From the NCBI GenBank assembly GCA_964057225.1, contig OZ059900.1, positions 320,501 to 384,500 on the forward strand: a DNA stretch of 64,000 nucleotides, written 5' to 3'. Below the pieces are notes generated by a model that ran no database searches, was not told the DNA's origin, and worked only from the letters and a program-made list of their open reading frames with translations. Positions 54,801 through 64,000 of this stretch are shown here, in pieces. The position numbers were made by a program, and so were the translations under genes. The first letter of the stretch is position 1. Every line of letters begins with the position of its first letter. The DNA is from Auanema rhodensis (lineage: Eukaryota; Nematoda; Chromadorea; Rhabditida; Rhabditidae).

Positions 54801-56698
54801 AAGTATGGTCGTTTTTATGCCTTTAACACCAGATACTCACCGATTTTTGGTACAAAATCTGTAATACTCGTAAATTTTGATCATATTCGTTAAGATTTGA
54901 AAATCAAACACACAATAAACAAAATCAGTCTATTTTTATGAGTTTGCACTGATATATATTCATTTTGATCAAAAAAGGTCGAAAATAGAAAGAATTTTTG
55001 AATTTTCCGAGTTTTGAGTCCAATTGGGCTAAATCGCTCATATATATGATCAAAAGCATAGTTTTATTGTCTATGACAACAAAAGTCATTAATTAAACAC
55101 TAATGATGTTTAAATCACTAAATTTCGCTCAAATAGCATTACTACACTAAGTATGGTCGTTTTTATGCCTTTAACACCATATACTCACCGATTTTTGGTT
55201 CAAAATCTGTAATACTCGTAAATTTTGATCATATTCGTTAAGATTTGAGAATCAAACACACAATACACAAAATCAGTCTATTTTTATGAGCTTGCACTGA
55301 TATATATTCATTTTGATCAAAAAAGGTCGAAAATAGAAAGAATTTTTGAAATTTCCGAGTTTTGAGTCCAATTTGGCTGAATCGCTCATATATATGATCA
55401 AAAGCATAGTTTTATTGTCTATAACAACAAAAGTCATCAATTAAACGCTAGTGATGTTTTAATACTGAATTTCGCTCAAATAGCATTACTACACTAAGTA
55501 TGGTCGTTTTTATACCTTTAACACCATATACTCACCGATTTTTGGTACAAAATCTGTAATACTCGTAAATTTTGATCATATTCGTTAAGTTTTGAAAATC
55601 AAACACACAATGAACAAAATCAGTCTATTTTTATGAGTTTGCACTGATATATATTCATTTTGATCAAAAAAGGTCGAAAATAGAAAGAGTTTTTGAATTT
55701 TCCGAGTTTTGAGTCCAATTGGGCTAAATCGCTCATATATATGATCAAAAGCATAGTTTTATTGTCTATGACAACAAAAGTCATTAATTAAACACTAATG
55801 ATGTTTAAATCACTAAATTTCGCTCAAATAGCATTACTACACTAAGTATGGTCGTTTTTATGCCTTTAACACCATATACTCACCGATTTTTGGTACAAAA
55901 TCTGTAATACTCGTAAATTTTGATCATATTCGTTAAGATTTGAGAATCAAACACACAATACACAAAATCAGTCTATTTTTATGAGCTTGCACTGATATAT
56001 ATTCATTTTGATCAAAAAAGGTCGAAAATAGAAAGAATTTTTGAAATTTCCGAGTTTTGAGTCCAATTTGGCTAAATCGCTCATATATATGATCAAAAGC
56101 ATAGTTTCATTGTCTATAACAACAAAAGTCATCAATTAAACGCTAGTGATGTTTTAATACTGAATTTCGCTCAAATAGCATTACTACACTAAGTATGGTC
56201 GTTTTTATGCCTTTAACACCATATACTCACCGATTTTTGGTACAAAATCTGTAATACTCGTAAATTTTGATCATATTCGTTAAGATTTGAGAATCAAACA
56301 CACAATACACAAAATCAGTCTATTTTTATGAGCTTGCACTGATATATATTCATTTTGATCAAAAAAGGTCGAAAATAGAAAGAATTTTTGAAATTTCCGA
56401 GTTTTGAGTCTAATTTGGCTAAATCGCTCATATATATGATCAGAAGCATAGTTCTATTGTCTATGACAACAAAAATCATCAATTAAACGCTAGTGATGTT
56501 TAAATACTGATTTTCGCTCAAATAGCATTACTACACTAAGTATGGTCGTTTTTATGCCTTTAACACCATATACTCACCGATTTTTGGTACAAAATCTGTA
56601 ATACTCGTAAATTTTGATCATATTCGTTAAGTTTTGAAAATCAAACACACAATAAACAAAATCAGTCTATTTTTATGAGTTTGCACTGATATATATAT
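45585..56698. repeat. 11,114 bp segmental tandem duplication, unit 2 (32 monomers)
   Basis: Second unit, directly abutting the first. The identity to unit 1 runs to 56741 at the latest, where GAATTTTCC replaces GAAATTTCC. Because all private marker changes are shared, the duplication is younger than all of them. It could be a real recent unequal exchange or, since it is flawless as far as I can see, an assembly duplication. Confidence 0.92.
50349..50696. repeat. Monomer with GTTTTGAAATCC insertion, copy 2
   Basis: Copy of 39235-39582 inside the second 11.1 kb unit, offset exactly 11,114 bp. Confidence 0.9.
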
Positions 56699-56949
56699 TC
56701 ATTTTGATCAAAAAAGGTCGAAAATAGAAAGAATTTTTGAATTTTCCGAGTTTTGAGTCCAATTGGGCTAAATCGCTCATATATATGATCAAAAGCATAG
56801 TTTCATTGTCTATAACAACAAAAGTCATCAATTAAACGCTAGTGATGTTTTAATACTGAATTTCGCTCAAATAGCATTACTACACTAAGTATGGTCGTTT
56901 TTATGCCTTTAACACCATATACTCACCGATTTTTGGTACAAAATCTGTA
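56601..56949. repeat. 349 bp monomer ending unit 2
   Basis: Same front and TA expansion as 45487, but its rear is GAATTTTCC, CCAATTGGGC, AGTTTCATTG and GTTTTAATACTG. It probably represents the arrangement that preceded the duplication at this end, since the 45487 copy is the joint. Confidence 0.85.
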
Positions 56950-57990
56950 ATACTTGTAAATTTTGATCATATTTGTTAAGATTTGAGAATCAAACACACA
57001 ATACACAAAATCAGTCTATTTTTATGAGTTTGCACTGATATATATTCATTTTGATCAAAAAAGGTCGAAAATAGAAAGAATTTTTGAAATTTCCGAGTTT
57101 TGAGTCCAATTGGGCTAAATCGCTCATATATATGATCAAAAGCATAGTTTTATTGTCTATAACAACAAAAGTCATCAATTAAACGCTAGTGATGTTTTAA
57201 TACTGAATTTCGCTCAAATAGCATTACTACACTAAGTATGGTCGTTTTTATGCCTTTAACACCATATACTCACCGATTTTTGGTACAAAATCTGTAATAC
57301 TTGTAAATTTTGATCATATTTGTTAAGATTTGAGAATCAAACACACAATACACAAAATCAGTCTATTTTTATGAGTTTGCACTGATATATATTCATTTTG
57401 ATCAAAAAAGGTCGAAAATAGAAAGAATTTTTGAAATTTCCGAGTTTTGAGTCCAATTTGGCTAAATCGCTCATATATATGATCAAAAGCATAGTTTTAT
57501 TGTCTATAACAACAAAAGTCATCAATTAAACGCTAGTGATGTTTTAATACTGAATTTCGCTCAAATAGCATTACTACACTAAGTATGGTCGTTTTTATGC
57601 CTTTAACACCATATACTCACCGATTTTTGGTACAAAATCTGTAATACTTGTAAATTTTGATCATATTTGTTAAGATTTGAGAATCAAACACACAATACAC
57701 AAAATCAGTCTATTTTTATGAGTTTGCACTGATATATATTCATTTTGATCAAAAAAGGTCGAAAATAGAAAGAATTTTTGAAATTTCCGAGTTTTGAGTC
57801 CAATTTGGCTAAATCGCTCATATATATGATCAAAAGCATAGTTTTATTGTCTATAACAACAAAAGTCATCAATTAAACGCTAGTGATGTTTTAATACTGA
57901 ATTTCGCTCAAATAGCATTACTACACTAAGTATGGTCGTTTTTATGCCTTTAACACCATATACTCACCGATTTTTGGTACAAAATCTGTA
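56950..57990. repeat. Run of three near-identical monomers
   Basis: Monomers at 56950, 57297 and 57644 share ATACTTG, CATATTTG, ATGAGTTTGC, TATAACAAC and GTTTTAATACTG. The last two look identical and the first differs only by CCAATTGGGC. This is the only place where I see the same haplotype three times in a row, a sign of local single-monomer amplification. Confidence 0.85.
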
Positions 57991-59380
57991 ATACTCGTAA
58001 ATTTCGATCATATTCGTTAAGATTTGAAAATCAAACACACAATAAACAAAATCAGTCTATTTTTATGAGTTTGCACTGATATATATTCATTTTGATCAAA
58101 AAAGGTCGAAAATAGAAAGAATTTTTGAATTTTCCGAGTTTTGAGTCCAATTGGGCTAAATCGCTCATATATATGATCAAAAGCATAGTTTTATTGTCTA
58201 TGACAACAAAAGTCATTAATTAAACACTAATGATGTTTAAATCACTAAATTTCGCTCAAATAGCATTACTACACTAAGTATGGTCGTTTTTATGCCTTTA
58301 ACACCATATACTCACCGATTTTTGGTACAAAATCTGTAATACTCGTAAATTTTGATCATATTCGTTAAGATTTGAGAATCAAACACACAATACACAAAAT
58401 CAGTCTATTTTTATGAGCTTGCACTGATATATATTCATTTTGATCAAAAAAGGTCGAAAATAGAAAGAATTTTTGAAATTTCCGAGTTTTGAGTCCAATT
58501 TGGCTGAATCGCTCATATATATGATCAAAAGCATAGTTTTATTGTCTATAACAACAAAAGTCATCAATTAAACGCTAGTGATGTTTTAATACTGAATTTC
58601 GCTCAAATAGCATTACTACACTAAGTATGGTCGTTTTTATACCTTTAACACCATATACTCACCGATTTTTGGTACAAAATCTGTAATACTCGTAAATTTT
58701 GATCATATTCGTTAAGTTTTGAAAATCAAACACACAATAAACAAAATCAGTCTATTTTTATGAGTTTGCACTGATATATATTCATTTTGATCAAAAAAGG
58801 TCGAAAATAGAAAGAATTTTTGAATTTTCCGAGTTTTGAGTCCAATTGGGCTAAATCGCTCATATATATGATCAAAAGCATAGTTTTATTGTCTATGACA
58901 ACAAAAGTCATTAATTAAACACTAATGATGTTTAAATCACTAAATTTCGCTCAAATAGCATTACTACACTAAGTATGGTCGTTTTTATGCCTTTAACACC
59001 ATATACTCACCGATTTTTGGTACAAAATCTGTAATACTCGTAAATTTTGATCATATTCGTTAAGATTTGAGAATCAAACACACAATACACAAAATCAGTC
59101 TATTTTTATGAGCTTGCACTGATATATATTCATTTTGATCAAAAAAGGTCGAAAATAGAAAGAATTTTTGAAATTTCCGAGTTTTGAGTCCAATTTGGCT
59201 AAATCGCTCATATATATGATCAAAAGCATAGTTTCATTGTCTATAACAACAAAAGTCATCAATTAAACGCTAGTGATGTTTTAATACTGAATTTCGCTCA
59301 AATAGCATTACTACACTAAGTATGGTCGTTTTTATGCCTTTAACACCATATACTCACCGATTTTTGGTACAAAATCTGTA
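57991..59380. repeat. 4-monomer block related to 43750-45139
   Basis: Marker order GATTTGAAAATC+CATTAATT, CTGAATCG+TATACC, GTTTTGAAAATC+CATTAATT, AGTTTCATTG matches 43750-45139 and its duplicate at 54864-56253. The private CAATGAACAAAA and AGAGTTTTTG changes of that block are absent here, so this copy split off before they arose. ATTTCGATCATA near 58001 is private to this copy. Confidence 0.8.
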
Positions 59381-60421
59381 ATACTTGTAAATTTTGATCA
59401 TATTCGTTAAGATTTGAGAATCAAACACACAATACACAAAATCAGTCTATTTTTATGAGCTTGCACTGATATATATTCATTTTGATCAAAAAAGGTCGAA
59501 AATAGAAAGAATTTTTGAAATTTCCGAGTTTTGAGTCCAATTTGGCTAAATCGCTCATATATATGATCAAAAGCATAGTTTTATTGTCTATAACAACAAA
59601 AGTCATCAATTAAACGCTAGTGATGTTTAAATACTGAATTTCGATCAATTAGCATTACTACACTAAGTATGGTCGTTTTTATGCCTTTAACACCATATAC
59701 TCACCGATTTTTGGTACAAAATCTGTAATACTCGTAAATTTTGATCATATTCGTTAAGATTTGAGAATCAAACATACAATACACGAAATCAGTCTATTTT
59801 TATGAGCTTGCACTGATATATATTCATTTTGATCAAAAAAGGTCGAAAATAGAAAGAATTTTTGAAATTTCCGAGTTTTGAGTCTAATTTGGCTAAATCG
59901 CTCATATATATGATCAGAAGCATAGTTTTATTGTCTATGACAACAAAAGTCATCAATTAAACGCTAGTGATGTTTAAATACTGATTTTCGCTCAAATAGC
60001 ATTACTACACTAAGTATGGTCGTTTTTATGCCTTTAACACCATATACTCACCGATTTTTGGTACAAAATCTGTAATACTCGTAAATTTTGATCATATTCG
60101 TTAAGATTTGAGAATCAAACACACAATACCCAAAATCAGTCTATTTTTATGAGCTTGCACTGATATATATTCATTTTGATCAAAAAAGGTCGAAAATAGA
60201 AAGAATTTTTGAAATTTCCGAGTTTTGAGTCCAATTTGGCTAAATCGCTCATATATATGATCAAAAGCATAGTTTCATTGTCTATAACAACAAAAGTCAT
60301 CAATTAAACGCTAGTGATGTTTTAATACTGAATTTCGCTCAAATAGCATTACTACACTAAGTATGGTCGTTTTTATGCCTTTAACACCATATACTCACCG
60401 ATTTTTGGTACAAAATCTGTA

Positions 60422-62156
60422 ATACTTGTAAATTTTGATCATATTTGTTAAGATTTGAGAATCAAACACACAATACACAAAATCAGTCTATTTTTATGAG
60501 TTTGCACTGATATATATTCATTTTGATCAAAAAAGGTCGAAAATAGAAAGAATTTTGGAAATGTCCGAGTTTTGAGTCCAATTTGGCTAAATCGCTCATA
60601 TATATGATCAAAAGCATAGTTTTATTGTCTATAACAACAAAAGTCATCAATTAAACGCTAGTGATGTTTAAATACTGAATTTCGCTCAAATAGCATAACT
60701 ACACTAAGTATGGTCGTTTTTATGCCTTTAACACCATATACTCACCGATTTTTGGTACAAAATCTGTAATACTCGTAAATTTTGATCATATTCGTTAAGA
60801 TTTGAGAATCAAACATACAATACACGAAATCAGTCTATTTTTATAAGCTTGCACTGATATATATTCATTTTGATCAAAAAAGGTCGAAAATAGAAAGAAT
60901 TTTTGAAATTTCCGAGTTTTGAGTCTAATTTGGCTAAATCGCTCATATATATGATCAGAAGCATAGTTTTATTGTCTATGACAACAAAAGTCATCAATTA
61001 AACGCTAGTGATGTTTAAATACTGATTTTCGCTCAAATAGCATTACTACACTAAGTATGGTTGTTTTTATGCCTTTAACACCATATACTCACCGATTTTT
61101 GGTACAAAATCTGTAATACTCGTAAATTTTGATCATATTCGTTAAGATTTGAGAATCAAACACTCAATACACAAAATCAGTCTATTTTTATGAGCTTGCA
61201 CTGATATATATTCATTTTGATCAAAAAAGGTCGAAAATAGAAAGAATTTTTGAAATTTCCGAGTTTTGAGTCCAATTTGGCTAAATCGCTCATATATATG
61301 ATCAAAAGCATAGTTTTATTGTCTATAACAACAAAAGTCATCAATTAAACGCTAGTGATGTTTAAATACTGAATTTCGCTCAAATAGCATAACTACACTA
61401 AGTATGGTCGTTTTTATGCCTTTAACACCATATACTCACCGATTTTTGGTACAAAATCTGTAATACTCGTAAATTTTGATCATATTCGTTAAGATTTGAG
61501 AATCAAACATACAATACACAAAATCAGTCTATTTTTATGAGCTTGCACTGATATATATTCATTTTGATCAAAAAAGGTCGAAAATAGAAAGAATTTTTGA
61601 AATTTCCGAGTTTTGAGTCCAATTTGGCTAAATCGCTCATATATATGATCAAAAGCATAGTTTTATTGTCTATAACAACAAAAGTCATCAATTAAACGCT
61701 AGTGATGTTTAAATACTGAATTTCGCTCAAATAGCATTACTACACTAAGTATGGTCGTTTTTATGCCTTTAACACCATATACTCACCGATTTTCGGTACA
61801 AAATCTGTAATACTCGTAAATTTTGATCATATTCGTTAAGATTTGAGAATCAAACATACAATACACGAAATCAGTCAATTTTTATAAGCTTGCACTGATA
61901 TATATTCATTTTGATCAAAAAAGGTCGAAAATAGAAAGAATTTTTGAAATTTCCGAGTTTTGAGTCTAATTTGGCTAAATCGCTCATATATATGATCAGA
62001 AGCATAGTTTTATTGTCTATGACAACAAAAGTCATCAATTAAACGCTAGTGATGTTTTAATACTGAATTTCGCTCAAATAGCATTACTACACTAAGTATG
62101 GTCGTTTTTATGCCTTTAACACCATATACTCACCGATTTTTGGTACAAAATCTGTA
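60422..62156. repeat. 5-monomer higher-order unit (1,735 bp), copy 1
   Basis: Five monomers headed by the GGAAATGTCCG type. Markers at 1,735 bp spacing include AATTTTGGAAATG (60551 and 62286) and TATGGTTGTTT (about 61057 and 62792). The unit is repeated directly downstream. Confidence 0.88.
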
Positions 62157-63630
62157 ATACTTGTAAATTTTGATCATATTTGTTAAGATTTGAGAATCAA
62201 ACACACAATACACAAAATCAGTCTATTTTTATGAGTTTGCACTGATATATATTCATTTTGATCAAAAAAGGTCGAAAATAGAAAGAATTTTGGAAATGTC
62301 CGAGTTTTGAGTCCAATTTGGCTAAATCGCTCATATATATGATCAAAAGCATAGTTTTATTGTCTATAACAACAAAAGTCATCAATTAAACGCTAGTGAT
62401 GTTTAAATACTGAATTTCGCTCAAATAGCATAACTACACTAAGTATGGTCGTTTTTATGCCTTTAACACCATATACTCACCGATTTTTGGTACAAAATCT
62501 GTAATACTCGTAAATTTTGATCATATTCGTTAAGATTTGAGAATCAAACATACAATACACGAAATCAGTCTATTTTTATAAGCTTGCACTGATATATATT
62601 CATTTTGATCAAAAAAGGTCGAAAATAGAAAGAATTTTTGAAATTTCCGAGTTTTGAGTCTAATTTGGCTAAATCGCTCATATATATGATCAGAAGCATA
62701 GTTTTATTGTCTATGACAACAAAAGTCATCAATTAAACGCTAGTGATGTTTAAATACTGATTTTCGCTCAAATAGCATTACTACACTAAGTATGGTTGTT
62801 TTTATGCCTTTAACACCATATACTCACCGATTTTTGGTACAAAATCTGTAATACTCGTAAATTTTGATCATATTCGTTAAGATTTGAGAATCAAACACTC
62901 AATACACAAAATCAGTCTATTTTTATGAGCTTGCACTGATATATATTCATTTTGATCAAAAAAGGTCGAAAATAGAAAGAATTTTTGAAATTTCCGAGTT
63001 TTGAGTCCAATTTGGCTAAATCGCTCATATATATGATCAAAAGCATAGTTTTATTGTCTATAACAACAAAAGTCATCAATTAAACGCTAGTGATGTTTAA
63101 ATACTGAATTTCGCTCAAATAGCATAACTACACTAAGTATGGTCGTTTTTATGCCTTTAACACCATATACTCACCGATTTTTGGTACAAAATCTGTAATA
63201 CTCGTAAATTTTGATCATATTCGTTAAGATTTGAGAATCAAACATACAATACACAAAATCAGTCTATTTTTATGAGCTTGCACTGATATATATTCATTTT
63301 GATCAAAAAAGGTCGAAAATAGAAAGAATTTTTGAAATTTCCGAGTTTTGAGTCCAATTTGGCTAAATCGCTCATATATATGATCAAAAGCATAGTTTTA
63401 TTGTCTATAACAACAAAAGTCATCAATTAAACGCTAGTGATGTTTAAATACTGAATTTCGCTCAAATAGCATTACTACACTAAGTATGGTCGTTTTTATG
63501 CCTTTAACACCATATACTCACCGATTTTTGGTACAAAATCTGTAATACTCGTAAATTTTGATCATATTCGTTAAGATTTGAGAATCAAACATACAATACA
63601 CGAAATCAGTCAATTTTTATAAGCTTGCAC
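62157..63630. repeat. 5-monomer unit, copy 2, truncated in its last monomer
   Basis: Matches 60422 onward at 1,735 bp offset through the front of the monomer at 63545 (GTCAATTTTTATAAGC). That monomer then switches to a type G rear half, so the match ends between about 63625 and 63683. The TTTCGGTAC change at about 61793 has no counterpart in this copy. Confidence 0.83.
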
Positions 63631-63892
63631 TGATATATATTCATTTTGATCAAAAAAGGTCGAAAATAGAAAGAATTTTTGAATTTTCCGAGTTTTGAGT
63701 CGAATTGGGCTAAATCGCTCATATATATGATCAAAAGCATAGTTTTACTGTCTATGATAACAAAAGTCTTCAAATATACACTAATAATGTGTAAATCACT
63801 GAATTTCACTCAAATAGCTTTACTACACTAAGTATGGTCGTTTTTATGCCTTTAACACCATATACTCACCGATTTTTGGTACAAAATCTGTA
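63545..63892. repeat. Hybrid monomer, M-like front and type G rear
   Basis: The front has CATACAATACACGAAATC and CAATTTTTATAAGC. The rear has GAATTTTCC, TATGATAAC, GTCTTCAAATATACAC and CTTTACTACAC as in type G, plus private changes GTCGAATTGGG and AGTTTTACTG. It is the only type G rear half outside 2-15 kb. The 67-codon minus-strand frame (complement of 63606-63809) follows from the G rear half and is not a gene. Confidence 0.88.
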
Positions 63893-64000
63893 ATACTTGT
63901 AAATTTTGATCATATTTGTTAAGATTTGAGAATCAAACACACAATACACAAAATCAGTCTATTTTTATGAGTTTGCACTGATATATATTCATTTTGATCA
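63893..64000. repeat. Partial last monomer (108 bp)
   Basis: Begins ATACTTG, CATATTTG and ends in ATTTTGATCA, cut by the window edge. The array clearly continues to the right; it is also already in phase at base 1. Confidence 0.97.

Larger units (their letters stand above)
1..64000. repeat. AT-rich satellite array, about 347 bp monomer, 184 full copies
   Basis: The whole window is head-to-tail copies of one monomer. Monomer starts (ATACTCG or ATACTTG followed by TAAATTTTG) fall at 1, 348, 695, 1042, 1389, 1736, 2084, 2432, 2780, 3127 and so on to 63893, giving 184 complete units and a partial last one. Unit length is 347 bp in most copies, 348 bp in copies carrying the AAATCACT form near monomer position 255, and 349 bp in three copies with small insertions. 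One 347 bp copy has 46 G and 55 C (29% GC) and nine CpG sites. No unit is inverted and no unique sequence interrupts the array. Neighbouring copies differ at a limited set of shared variant sites, which is the pattern of a satellite spread by unequal exchange and conversion. The biological place (centromere, pericentromere, other heterochromatin) and the species are not shown by the sequence. Confidence 0.99.

Noticed and set aside
1-64000. CRISPR array or bacterial iteron-like repeats
   Set aside because: The repeated unit is the whole 347 bp with no unique spacers, and no cas or replication gene is present.
1-64000. Transposable element array or LTR tandem
   Set aside because: No coding remnants, target site duplications, terminal inverted repeats, primer-binding site or polypurine tract bounded by repeats could be seen; all copies are full length and in phase.
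1-64000. Telomeric or subtelomeric simple repeats
   Set aside because: No run of a short G-rich telomere-type repeat occurs in the window.
1-64000. Naming the species or calling the array centromeric
   Set aside because: I do not recognise the monomer as a named satellite, and sequence alone does not show centromere function; either claim would be a guess.

Overview
The window is one uninterrupted tandem satellite DNA array. From base 1 to base 64000 it is built from head-to-tail copies of a single AT-rich monomer of about 347 bp (101 G+C in the 347 bp copy at 348-694, about 29% GC). Phasing on the motif ATACTCGTAAATTTTG, I count 184 complete monomers plus a final 108 bp fragment, with a mean spacing of about 347.2 bp. 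All copies are in the same orientation. I see no gene, RNA gene, transposable element, CRISPR array, telomeric repeat or unique DNA. The organism cannot be named from this. Long homogeneous AT-rich satellites point to a eukaryote (plant or invertebrate would both fit), in pericentromeric, centromeric or other heterochromatic DNA; that is inference.

Monomers fall into recurring haplotypes. They differ at positions of about 33-80, 125-165 and 187-265 of the monomer, while about 85-125 and 277-345 are nearly invariant. Main types are: A (at 1), B (at 348), C (at 695), D (at 1042), E (at 1389), a 348 bp 'H3' type with an extra base near the CATTAATTAAACACTAATG segment (for example 9724), and a diverged 348 bp 'G' type (for example 2084). 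The array shows no single regular higher-order repeat. It is a patchwork of multi-monomer blocks copied at different times.

Layout: 1-17.7 kb is a left domain with type A and G monomers and three copies or part-copies of an A-B-C-D block. 17.7-28.5 kb is a middle domain rich in types B, O (ATTTTTGTTG variant), Q and M, with blocks repeated at offsets of about 5.55 and 5.90 kb. From about 28.5 kb to the end is a right domain with variants I did not see on the left (GGAAATGTCC, CATAACT, CACTCAATAC, CACTAAATAC). The right domain holds a 4-monomer repeat (27432-30207), an 8-monomer tandem duplication (31598-37151), a striking 32-monomer tandem duplication of 11,114 bp (about 34471-45584 and 45585-56698) with no difference at about 30 marker sites, and a 5-monomer repeat (60422 to about 63630).

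Nested markers date the events: the 8-monomer duplication is older than the 11.1 kb one. Hybrid monomers show that exchanges happen in register inside the monomer, several of them in or next to a stretch with six A/T tracts spaced about 10 bp apart. The short reading frames that can be drawn on the minus strand are by-products of the repeat and are not annotated as genes.
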